Shown here piece by piece: positions 1 to 6,666 of a stretch of 9,396 nt of DNA. The stretch comes from Finegoldia magna (lineage in GTDB: Bacteria > Bacillota > Clostridia > Tissierellales > Peptoniphilaceae). Position numbers and translations under genes: made by a program. The notes beneath the pieces were generated by a model. It worked only from the letters and a program-made list of their open reading frames with translations, did no database searches and was not told the origin of the DNA. The DNA lies in NCBI RefSeq assembly GCF_018371055.1, contig NZ_JAGYZD010000047.1:1-9396 (forward strand), given 5' to 3'. How positions within the stretch are numbered: the first letter of the stretch is position 1; each line of letters opens with the position of its first letter.

Positions 1-231
1 CACTCCATCTTTTCCAGATTTTATATCTTCCATCATTCGATTGAACTGTATTCTACCTTCAATAGACTTGCCAGACTTTCCGGCATCTTCATACTCTCCG
101 ACAATTTCGTAATCGTTGTAAATAGCAAAAGCTTTCATTCGTGATTTTTGTGCCTCTAACGAATATCCCTCTATCTGTATTGACGTAGATACTCGTGTAT
201 AGAGGTATACTTTTATTTTTTCTTTTGACAT
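1..231 (-). CDS. Large serine recombinase, N-terminal part (cut by left window edge)
   Basis: Minus-strand reading from ATG at 231 gives 77 open codons running off the left edge. The product begins MSKEKIKVYLYTRVST and continues IQIEGYSLEAQ, then YEIVGEYEDAGKSGKS. The Y-TRVST segment holds the catalytic serine of the resolvase/invertase fold (Ser15). EGYSLEAQ and D-GKSGKS are typical of large serine integrases of Bacillota integrative elements. Such enzymes cut and rejoin DNA at att sites to integrate or excise the element. A ribosome binding site (TTGAGG, about 9 nt upstream) supports the start. A clear promoter lies at 314-342, inside the 3' end of the preceding small gene. The recombinase and zinc-ribbon domains lie outside the window, so an intact enzyme cannot be confirmed. 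A small resolvase is less likely because of the EGYSLEAQ motif. Confidence 0.9.
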   Translation of the reverse strand, partial: MSKEKIKVYLYTRVSTSIQIEGYSLEAQKSRMKAFAIYNDYEIVGEYEDAGKSGKSIEGRIQFNRMMEDIKSGKDGV

Positions 232-313
232 AGCATTAACCTCAATATAACTTTTCTATATCATATATAAACTTTGATTTTTGAATTTAAGTTTGGACTA
301 TCATTTCAAGTAT

Positions 314-342
314 ATTATAACACTTTTATTAGTCCGTCTCAA
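314..342 (-). promoter_or_regulatory. Predicted sigma-A promoter of the serine recombinase gene
   Basis: On the minus strand, TTGAGA (337-342) is separated by exactly 17 bp from a perfect TATAAT (314-319). The start site would fall near 307, about 75 nt before the recombinase ATG. The -35 box overlaps the last codons of the 53-aa gene at 329-490. A GGACTA/TAGTCC inverted pair brackets the -10 box (arms near 330-335 and 297-302) and could be an operator. That last point is inference. Confidence 0.6.
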
Positions 343-490
343 TTTGTGTTTTTGCCATGTCAAAACTATTTTTCTTCTCTTGATTTTTTGCTGGCGTTGG
401 ATCGGGCAGATTATCTAAATCTAAAGCACCAGCATATTTTGCAATCAGATTTGCTATTAAATCAGCCAATCCATTCCAGTCATTGTCCAA
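329..490 (-). CDS. Small acidic element protein, 53 aa, TTG start
   Basis: An excellent Shine-Dalgarno (AGGAGG) sits 7 nt before a TTG start at 490. The frame runs 53 codons to TAA at 329-331. The product begins (M)DNDWNGLADLIANLIAKYAG, then LDLDNLPDPTP, and ends in a charged tail. It has no membrane segment and no enzymatic motif; the N-terminal half looks like one amphipathic helix. Short WNGLADLI-type proteins beside serine recombinases of Bacillota integrative elements are familiar to me, but I know no established function. A role as accessory or regulator of the recombinase is inference from position only. No ATG is available in frame upstream, so the RBS decides the TTG start. Confidence 0.6.
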   Translation of the reverse strand: MDNDWNGLADLIANLIAKYAGALDLDNLPDPTPAKNQEKKNSFDMAKTQIETD

Positions 491-567
491 TATATACCTC
501 CTCTAAAGTTTTATATCTAATAATTATTTGTTTAATTAAGTTTTACGACATTGACAAGTGCCTTGGA

Positions 568-711
568 TTAGCAACATAGGAATCTCACCTCCGCCTCTAT
601 TCCGGATGAGCCGGCTTCAACCTTAGAAGTATCATTATCCTCATTTTCTTCATAGCGGATAGGGTATCCCTCCCTATATTCAAACTCTTACTTATCGCTC
701 TCTTTCTTCAT
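568..711 (-). pseudogene. Remnant of a small element gene with an in-frame stop
   Basis: From ATG at 709-711 the minus strand reads MKKESDK, hits TAA at 688-690, then continues in the same frame as EFEYREGYPIRYEEN, EDNDTSKVEAGSSGIEA, EVRFLCC to TAA at 568-570. The acidic, non-random composition after the stop suggests a former 47-codon protein with one nonsense mutation. The RBS before the ATG (AAGGG, immediately adjacent) is poor, so the true start may lie elsewhere. It lies in the same direction as the 53-aa gene and recombinase, as expected for one integration-module transcript. I do not recognise a function. It could also be a fortuitous open stretch. Confidence 0.35.
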
Positions 712-987
712 CCCTTGCTTTTAGCTTAGCAGTACTTATTATGCCGAATTATTCAGCAGAAAGATCTTGACGGATAGGTTATTACGCTCCAAAAATAATT
801 AACGTCTTGTCTTGGTCTATTCAATTGTTAAGGTTCAAAATTTATCGAGAGTTATTAATCTTTTTAAAATTTGACCATCAGAAAATACTTATATTGATGA
901 AACAAAATTTTATAAATTACTCTCTTATACTTAACAGTGAAAAGAAGTCTTTCTTGGTAACCAATTTTGAAATAGAATTTGCTTATG
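712..987. other. AT-rich stretch without a recognisable gene
   Basis: Neither strand shows a convincing coding frame here. Open stretches on the plus strand are low-complexity and lack ribosome binding sites, and the minus strand is broken by many stops. A minus-strand segment around 800-835 reads like an untranslated leader (TTGAACCTTAACAATTGAATAG). I would treat the stretch as non-coding or decayed element sequence. Confidence 0.4.
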
Positions 988-1034
988 TAAAAAGGTCCAA
1001 TTCCCACTGCATAAGTAGCAGTGAAAATTAGACC
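988..1034 (-). terminator. Strong intrinsic terminator, 17-bp stem plus U5
   Basis: Minus-strand RNA from 1034 to 994 forms a 17-bp stem (GGUCUAAUUUUCACUGC pairing with GCAGUGGGAAUUGGACC). Its 7-nt loop is UACUUAU, and all pairs are Watson-Crick except three G-U wobbles. It is followed at once by UUUUU (989-993). The wobble pairs work only on the minus strand, which fixes the orientation. It would stop transcription arriving from the replication or cargo side before the integration genes. Confidence 0.8.
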
Positions 1035-1048
1035 CTCTTGTTAACTGT

Positions 1049-1272
1049 CATCTAAAAGTCTTCTAACATTTCTTTAATTTTCTAATCGCCTTTTAGGTGT
1101 CATATTTACATTTTTATTATCTCTGGCATACTTTTATACCTTTTCATACTTAAAGTCTTTAATAGTGGCTTTCCACCTCTTTTTATCTATAAAGATTCGC
1201 CTACGTCATAGTTCATTTTTTTATTTCCTCCTTGATGTCTTAATTTATCTTTATCTTCTTTATACCATTTTA
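1049..1272. repeat. Direct repeat copy A (left flank of cargo operon)
   Basis: This 224-nt stretch aligns in the same orientation with 8654-8875. I count about 18 differences, including two or three single-base gaps, or roughly 92% identity by eye. Similarity is lost on both sides. It carries the last 27 codons of a replisome-organizer gene plus its downstream sequence. The divergence is too high for a recent target duplication. It more likely reflects recombination with a related element. Confidence 0.85.
1187..1270 (-). pseudogene. Truncated 3' end of a replisome-organizer gene (copy A)
   Basis: Minus-strand codons from 1270 encode KWYKEDKDKLRHQGG, NKKMNYDVGESL, then TAG at 1187-1189. This matches the C-terminus of the organizer gene at 8790-9395 with only two conservative changes (E to K and E to D). 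Upstream of 1270 the similarity stops abruptly and the sequence runs into the terminator region of the AraC gene, so the rest of the gene is absent here. It is a scar of the recombination that placed the transporter operon, with no expected function. Confidence 0.75.
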
Positions 1273-1325
1273 TATTTAGAAATAAAAAATAGATGAGATT
1301 TTTTGGATTCTGTTATGAAAAATCT

Positions 1326-1361
1326 AAAACGAACCTAAATTTTATTATTCAGGTTCGTTTT
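1326..1361 (-). terminator. Intrinsic terminator of the transporter operon
   Basis: AAAACGAACCT (1326-1336) and AGGTTCGTTTT (1351-1361) form a perfect 11-bp stem around a 14-nt loop. The stem overlaps the last codons and TAA of the AraC gene. Read on the minus strand it continues TTTTAGATTTTT, so it fits a rho-independent terminator closing the operon. An additional AGATTTTT/AAAAATCT pair (1296-1303 and 1318-1325) lies just downstream. Confidence 0.75.
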
Positions 1362-2277
1362 GTTTTCTATATTGGCTAGGACTAAGTCCTGTGAAATCTT
1401 TGAATGCTCTGTTGAAGTTAGATGGATTCTGAAAGTTTAGATCATTGCTTATTTCTAGTATGGATTTATCTGTGTTTATAAGCAAATCTTCTGAATATAT
1501 TAGTTTTAACCTTTGGATATACTTCATCGGCGTGTATTGGAAGGATCTTGTGAACTTTGTGTTTAGAGTAGATTTTGATATTTTAAATTTTTTCGCTAGA
1601 TGATCTAAGTTTAGATTTTTATCCAGGTTTTCTTTCATATATTTCTCTACTTCTTCCATTAGTTTATCCCCTCCGGGCGTGAAATAATTGGTCTTACTTG
1701 GATTTATGCCAACTTTTCCTATTCTATATATGAGTTCCAAGGATTTTAATTTTATAAATAGCATATCCCTTTCTTTAAGTGCTTGAATTAATTCATTTGC
1801 AAGTTTTACCAAATCTTCGTTTTTAATGGCACATCCCATGTCTTTTACATTTTTAAATTTATATATAAATTCTCCAATGTATGGAAAGTAGGGGGAATTT
1901 TTATCCAAGATTTTATCTGCTATTACTATGTTAAATGCCGTGGTTCGATGACTTGTTGTGGAAGAAAATTTTGAATTTGGTATTGATCTTCCTACGAATA
2001 TTTCATTTGTAGTTATGAGAACTTTGCTATTGTTTATGTAAGTGAAATGATTGCCTTCATAGCAGTATCCTATCCTATAGCCTCTATTTCCCTCCGTAGA
2101 AGAGTTATGGGCGTTGTATTTCTTCTTTAGACTGATGTAGAGTACAAAGACCCCCGGAAATATTTCGTAAGAGGTCATCTTATTTTCAGGGCTTTCTAAG
2201 CCTATATAATTTATAATTCTAGGATCCTCTGTGGGAAATTCTTCGAACCCCCAAGATTTAAGTCTATTCTCTTTCAT
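1345..2277 (-). CDS. AraC-family transcriptional regulator
   Basis: The product has 310 aa. The C-terminal ~100 residues form the double helix-turn-helix DNA-binding domain of AraC/XylS proteins: first HTH about 224-243 (LDHLAKKFKISKSTLNTKF), second about 273-294 (ILEISNDLNFQNPSNFNRAF), followed by the family hallmark FTGLSPSQYRK. The N-terminal ~190 residues are a presumed effector-sensing domain with no hallmark I can assign. It is the last gene of the operon. Its ATG overlaps the TGA of the frame-corrected EcfA gene (ATGA at 2274-2277), with GTGGAG as RBS. By analogy with YbtA beside the Yersinia ybtPQ genes, it probably activates the transporter operon, perhaps in response to the imported ligand. 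That role is inference. The EcfA frameshift moves the upstream stop to 2390, which may weaken translational coupling. Confidence 0.9.
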   Translation of the reverse strand: MKENRLKSWGFEEFPTEDPRIINYIGLESPENKMTSYEIFPGVFVLYISLKKKYNAHNSSTEGNRGYRIGYCYEGNHFTYINNSKVLITTNEIFVGRSIPNSKFSSTTSHRTTAFNIVIADKILDKNSPYFPYIGEFIYKFKNVKDMGCAIKNEDLVKLANELIQALKERDMLFIKLKSLELIYRIGKVGINPSKTNYFTPGGDKLMEEVEKYMKENLDKNLNLDHLAKKFKISKSTLNTKFTRSFQYTPMKYIQRLKLIYSEDLLINTDKSILEISNDLNFQNPSNFNRAFKDFTGLSPSQYRKQNEPE

Positions 2278-3664
2278 ACAAACTCCACTATATTTTCTTT
2301 CGAATTTTTTATAAATTCATAGTCATGGCTTATGACGATTATTGTCTTTCCTTCATCTTTCATCCCTTTTAATATTCCAATTAGTCTTTTCATATTTTCA
2401 AAACACAGTCCAGATGTAGGTTCGTCAAGCACCACGATTTCCTTTGGACTGCCATTGCTAGTCCCAGAGCGAGTCTTTGTTTTTCTCCTCCAGATAACTT
2501 CTGTGGGTGGCTTTCTCTCCTATCCCAGAGCTCTAGTTTCTTTAATATTTCTTCAATCTTTTTTTCGTCATCTGTTACTATTTTCATCTCCGTTAAAACG
2601 GATTCTGTAAATAGCTGATAATTGATATCCTGCATCACTAGAGAAATATAGTCTCCATGGTTTTTTATTCTTCTATTTTTGTAAAATACTTCGCCCTTTT
2701 GCTTCTTATTAAGACCGCAAAGATTTCTTATAAATGAAGATTTACCAATTCCATTTGCTCCTATTATGAAATATATTCCCGGATCAAAGCTCATTGAAAA
2801 ATCAAATAGCTTGGGATTTTTTTCATATTGGCAGGAAAAATCTCTACATACAAGTGATTTTTCTTCATCGAAACTGTGGTCGAATAGGTTCTTCACTTCG
2901 TAGCTTTTACTTATAAGTTCTTCTTTTTCTATGTCTTTAAGGGTTCTAAGTCTGTGCTTTTCAAGTATTTCTTCTGAGATTCTATCTTTACTATAGGATA
3001 AAATTTTCCGATTTTCAATTACAAGTAGTCTATCCATTATTTCTTTTAAATAGTAGAGTCTATGCTCAGCGATGATTATTATCTTGCCCAAGGATTTTAA
3101 AACCTCTAGGCAGTGGGTCAATTTTTCTATGGATTCTCTGTCTAAGGATGCGGATGGTTCGTCGAAAATATATATTTCATTGTCCATAACCGCCACAGAA
3201 TTTATGGCTATTAGCTGTTTCTGCCCTCCTGATAGTTTGAATAAATCATTGCCTAAAAGATCCTGACTATTTAGTAGTTTTGAAAAATATTCTATCTTTT
3301 CATAAATTTTATCCCTAGAAACATTCCTGTTTTCTAGGGCAAATGCGATTTCATCTAGGGAATTAATGGCGTAGAATTGATTTTTTGGATTTTGAAAGAC
3401 TGTTGAGATGAATTTTGATCTGTCGGTTATATCCAACTTCAAAATACTTTCTCCATCAAATAAAAGATCCCCTTCCATCTTTGCCATATCAACTTCTGGT
3501 ATAATTCCATTTATAGTCTTGATTAGAGATGATTTACCACATCCAGATCTGCCTGTGATGACATTTATAGATCCCTTTTCAAATTTTAAATTTATATCTT
3601 CAAGTATTCTATTTTCTCCCTCATCTTCTTTGAATGAAAGAGAAAAATTCTTAAATTCTAGCAT
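2274..3664 (-). pseudogene. ECF transporter double-domain ATPase (EcfA-type), frameshifted in second domain
   Basis: Two ABC ATPase domains are fused in one chain, as in EcfA1-EcfA2 fusions that power ECF vitamin/metal transporters. Domain 1: Walker A GRSGCGKSS (38-46), Q-loop Q91, signature LSGGQK (144-149), Walker B IYIFDEP (164-170), switch His201. Domain 2: Walker A GANGIGKSS (302-310), Q345, signature LSGGEKQR (390-397). Near 2450 the frame is lost: frame 0 ends at TAA 2390 after 424 aa with a nonsense tail. The -1 frame continues SPKEIVVLDEPTSGLC, then IIVISHDYE, and stops at 2274. The missing nucleotide thus restores Walker B and the switch histidine, a normal ~463-aa length, and an ATGA overlap with the AraC gene. 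There is no slippery heptamer, so programmed shifting is unlikely. This is a real inactivating mutation or a sequencing error. RBS AAGGAT precedes the ATG, and the start overlaps the EcfT stop by 7 nt. The D-loop reads SGLC rather than the usual SGLD. Confidence 0.88.
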
Positions 3665-4353
3665 ATTTTTATCCTTATAAATAATATTATTATATAAATT
3701 CCGAAACTAAGTAGGACATAGTCCGCCGTTTTAAGCCTTGCACATGATATGGAAGACCTCTCTTTATTCATTTTCATGCCTCTTGTCATGGCAGATATCG
3801 CAACATTGTCCGCTGTTTGAGATACAATCATAAGTAATGGCACAAATCTATATTCCAGTATCTTCGCCGGATTTTTAAAGAAGTTTTTCATCGTAAGTCC
3901 ATGCATGTACATAGCTTCTCCGATGATTTTGTAATCTTCTTTTATAGAATAGAAAAATCTAAACATTACAGAAATTGGTATGATTATATAGTCTGGAAAT
4001 TTGATTTTCTTTAGTGAATAGACGAGATCGCTCATCTTAGTAGTTGTCACAGTGTAATAACCCATCATCACTCCTGGAAGTATTCTAAGTATTATTCCGC
4101 AGTAGAGATTAAAGACCATCCCTAAATAAGAATTTGGATACTTGGATGCTACTATCTGTCCTACTACGGCTATCCCAGTATAAAAAAGTCCCTTACCAAT
4201 AAGGGACCATTTTTTATCTAGGATTGCAAGTAGGTATGGAAATATAGCTAACAAAATTCCAAGGTATTTATAACTCATACTAATGGAACCTTCTGTTGCA
4301 GATACCCCTATGATAATTGTTAAGAATAATTTTGTCCTAAAATCAATTTTCAT
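3658..4353 (-). CDS. ECF transporter transmembrane component T (EcfT/CbiQ family)
   Basis: A 231-aa hydrophobic protein with about five or six membrane segments (roughly 8-45 as two spans, 55-70, 78-100, 122-136, 212-228). It has the cytoplasmic coupling region of EcfT proteins between residues 137 and 200. The two short Ala-x-x-x-Gly coupling motifs that dock into the EcfA ATPases appear as AMYMHG (147-152) and AMTRG (188-192). The second matches the classical A-R-G form, while the first lacks its arginine. EcfT links the S component to the ATPase pair and transmits ATP-driven toppling of the S subunit. Its ATG shares one base with the stop of the S-component gene (TAATG at 4353), and its stop overlaps the ATPase start, so translation is coupled on both sides. 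No good Shine-Dalgarno precedes it, which fits dependence on that coupling. Confidence 0.85.
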   Translation of the reverse strand: MKIDFRTKLFLTIIIGVSATEGSISMSYKYLGILLAIFPYLLAILDKKWSLIGKGLFYTGIAVVGQIVASKYPNSYLGMVFNLYCGIILRILPGVMMGYYTVTTTKMSDLVYSLKKIKFPDYIIIPISVMFRFFYSIKEDYKIIGEAMYMHGLTMKNFFKNPAKILEYRFVPLLMIVSQTADNVAISAMTRGMKMNKERSSISCARLKTADYVLLSFGIYIIILFIRIKIC

Positions 4354-4934
4354 TAAGCCATTCCCGCTTTTTTAAAATGTTTATTTAAGATTTTAATTCC
4401 AATGGTACATCCTATGTATCCACCGAGCATACCTAGTAGAACTACAGGTATAAAGGACCAGTTTGGCATAACTGAGAGTAGTTTTTCTGCATATTCAGCC
4501 CCATAGCCTTGGTCGATTAAAGACTGTAAATAGGCATCTCTAGCAAAGTAGATTGGTATTAAATTTGCAGCTGCAAAAATCATAAAGACTGTGTAGGTTA
4601 GTCTTGCAGTTTTTATTGACTTATAGCCACCCTTTTTTAATATAATTTCACAGATTAATGACAATAAAATTATGGCAGGTAGAACTATCGCTCCATGACC
4701 TGACATTGAAAATGTAAGTCCAAATACTATTCCCATGATTAAGATCATGCCAAATTTATCTATCTTTGTTGAATAAAGCATAAATACTGGTCCTGAAACT
4801 AAACCGCAAGCAAATGGAACTAGGGGCATAAGTACAGGTATAAAACCTATCATACCTCCACACCAGAGTGCCATTACAGTTAAAAGCGAAAATACTCCTG
4901 CATTTATTAAATCTCGAATTCCAAATTTATTCAT
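4353..4934 (-). CDS. ECF transporter substrate-binding S component, Trep_Strep/MptD family
   Basis: A 193-aa integral membrane protein starting MNKFGIRDLINAGVF, with about six hydrophobic segments (near 9-31, 35-54, 60-76, 81-97, 107-126, 155-177) and a short basic C-terminus. Size, topology and the N-terminal [K/R]DLI-x-G-x-[F/Y]-x-[A/L]-[L/I] pattern match the Trep_Strep (MptD-type) putative S components found with EcfT and EcfA genes. S components bind the substrate in the membrane and are moved by the EcfT/EcfA module. The ligand of this family is not known to me. I chose ATG 4932-4934 rather than the upstream ATG at 4980-4982 because AAGGAGG (4940-4946) lies 5 nt before it. The longer start would lie inside the upstream ABC gene. 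That gene's TAA overlaps the Shine-Dalgarno itself (TAAGGAGG), a tight re-initiation arrangement. Confidence 0.85.
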   Translation of the reverse strand: MNKFGIRDLINAGVFSLLTVMALWCGGMIGFIPVLMPLVPFACGLVSGPVFMLYSTKIDKFGMILIMGIVFGLTFSMSGHGAIVLPAIILLSLICEIILKKGGYKSIKTARLTYTVFMIFAAANLIPIYFARDAYLQSLIDQGYGAEYAEKLLSVMPNWSFIPVVLLGMLGGYIGCTIGIKILNKHFKKAGMA

Positions 4935-4944
4935 TTTTTCCTCC

Positions 4945-6666
4945 TTAATATATAAATTCTTCAGATTTTTTAGATGATTCAATCATCTTTTGGTAAGTTT
5001 TACTTTCTTTTATAAGTTCATCGTGTTTTCCAAAATCTTCTATCTTTCCATCTTTCATAACTATGATTTGATCTACATTTCTGATTGATTTCATCCTATG
5101 GGAAACTATCATCACCGTCTTATTTTTAATTAATTTATTTAGAGATTCTTGGATATATTTTTCATTTTCCACATCAAGTGATGCCGCAATTTCATCTAGT
5201 AGGATTATTTCTGCATCCTTTAAAAATGCTCTTGCTATGGATATTCTCTGTCTTTCTCCTCCAGATAAGTTAGATCCATTTTCGCCAATCTCCGTATCGT
5301 ATCCATTCTCAAGTTTCTTTACAAATTCGTCACAGTTCGCTAGCCTTGCAGCTTCTAGCACTTCTTCATCACTTGCAGTAGGTCTGCCGAGCCTTATATT
5401 TTCCATTACAGAACCGTTAAATAGAATTACATCTTGGAACACCATGGAAATATGTTTAAATAAATCTTCTGTCCTCGCCTTATTTATCTCTTTTTTATCT
5501 ATTAAGATTTCTCCTCTGTCATAATCATAGAGCCTTGCCACCAATTTTATTAGAGTGGACTTCCCGCAACCAGATGGACCAACAAGAGCAGTAGTTTTTC
5601 CCTGCAAAGCCTTGAATGAAATATTATCTATGACTTTTTTGTCATCGAGATAAGAAAATTCTACATTTTTTCCTTCTATATCAAATGATTTAAATTCTGT
5701 TTCTCTTCCCGGTTGGATTTCTTCTGATCTAAGTGCCTTTATCTTTTCTATTGGAGAATCCATGTACATTAACTCTCCATAAAATTGGTTAAAGGCAGCA
5801 ACTCCATCAATTAATCTTGCTGAAGCAAATAGGTAGCCTGCAAAATACAAGATATTTATTTCTCCATTTATCAAGCTATTTAATCCAACATATATTGCAA
5901 GGGCTAGGGATAAGTTTGCCACAACTGTTGCAGAAACAATGGGGATAACTTGTCCCAGTTCTGACTTAATGTGTTTCTTTTCTAAGGACCTAACAAAGTC
6001 AATGCCACTTTTTTCCTTTTCTTCAGTCAAATTGTAGGATTTGATTTCAGTGGATAGATCTATTAGTTCTTGGAACATCTTCGAAGACTTTCTCTGTTCT
6101 TTGTAGTAGGTCGCCGTCGCCTTCTTTTGGATTTTGGTGGAAGTCAAATTCAAAATAGCAGAAATATAAATTGGAGCTATAACTGCAAGACCAAGCTTTA
6201 CATTTCCAATTAGCAACAAAATGGAAATAATAACTAGGTTTATTATAAAGCCATAAAAACCTGAAACTGCATGAGAAAGACCATGCTCCATTGCCTCTAC
6301 ATCCTTCATAATCGTTTGAGAAAAATCAGTTAAATCTCTTTTTGAATAGAAACTAAGGGGAAGATCTTTTATTATTTCAGAAAGTTCAATCCTTAAATTT
6401 GCAGATTCTTTATAGGTTTCATTATAGGTTGTAATGTAATCTTTATTTATTACGAAAATCATTATAAGAGCAATTACTATATATAAAACCACCGAAATCT
6501 TGAGATTAAACTTGCCTAGACCCAAGAGACCTTGCATGACATACATAAGAAGAAACATAGGAAGCATGTAGGACAGATTCTTTAAGGTAGAATATTTAAT
6601 CGCAACGATGGTTCCTTCTGCACCTTTGTCCGTAAGTGCAAATCTATCTTTTAAATAGTTTTTCAT
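4945..6666 (-). CDS. Exporter-fold ABC half-transporter B (fused permease-ATPase, YbtQ/IrtB-like)
   Basis: 573 aa. Residues ~30-305 form a six-helix type I exporter-fold membrane domain (helices near 31-50, 57-74, 135-155, 157-175, 245-265, 270-290). Residues ~330-565 form the ATPase: Walker A GPSGCGKST (363-371), Q-loop Q411, signature LSGGERQ (467-473), Walker B IILLDE (487-492) with catalytic Glu492, D-loop SLD, switch His523. All catalytic elements are present. It pairs with the next-upstream gene, whose stop overlaps its start (ATGA, 6663-6666; RBS GGAGG inside the upstream gene). Such heterodimers are usually annotated as multidrug/lipid exporters. The neighbouring ECF module and AraC regulator instead favour the YbtPQ/IrtAB group, exporter-fold proteins that import siderophores. 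Direction and substrate cannot be proven from sequence. Confidence 0.88.
   Translation of the reverse strand: MKNYLKDRFALTDKGAEGTIVAIKYSTLKNLSYMLPMFLLMYVMQGLLGLGKFNLKISVVLYIVIALIMIFVINKDYITTYNETYKESANLRIELSEIIKDLPLSFYSKRDLTDFSQTIMKDVEAMEHGLSHAVSGFYGFIINLVIISILLLIGNVKLGLAVIAPIYISAILNLTSTKIQKKATATYYKEQRKSSKMFQELIDLSTEIKSYNLTEEKEKSGIDFVRSLEKKHIKSELGQVIPIVSATVVANLSLALAIYVGLNSLINGEINILYFAGYLFASARLIDGVAAFNQFYGELMYMDSPIEKIKALRSEEIQPGRETEFKSFDIEGKNVEFSYLDDKKVIDNISFKALQGKTTALVGPSGCGKSTLIKLVARLYDYDRGEILIDKKEINKARTEDLFKHISMVFQDVILFNGSVMENIRLGRPTASDEEVLEAARLANCDEFVKKLENGYDTEIGENGSNLSGGERQRISIARAFLKDAEIILLDEIAASLDVENEKYIQESLNKLIKNKTVMIVSHRMKSIRNVDQIIVMKDGKIEDFGKHDELIKESKTYQKMIESSKKSEEFIY

Noticed and set aside
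274..1031. Plus-strand open frames at 274-579 and 807-1031
   Set aside because: Both are hydrophobic/AT-driven compositions without ribosome binding sites. The first is antisense to the well-supported 53-aa gene, and the second ends in the hairpin terminator.
994..1034. IS200/IS605-type subterminal hairpin
   Set aside because: The stem is long, pairs fully only as minus-strand RNA and is followed by a U-tract, and no Y1 transposase is nearby. Terminator is the better call.
2440..2460. Programmed -1 ribosomal frameshifting in the EcfA gene
   Set aside because: No X-XXY-YYZ slippery heptamer or obvious downstream stem is present at the shift point, and fused EcfA proteins are not known to need frameshifting. 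A deletion or sequencing error is simpler.
4935..4982. Longer N-terminus for the S component starting at 4982
   Set aside because: That start lies within the upstream ABC gene without a good RBS and adds a hydrophilic 16-residue extension. The ATG at 4934 has a strong AAGGAGG 5 nt away.
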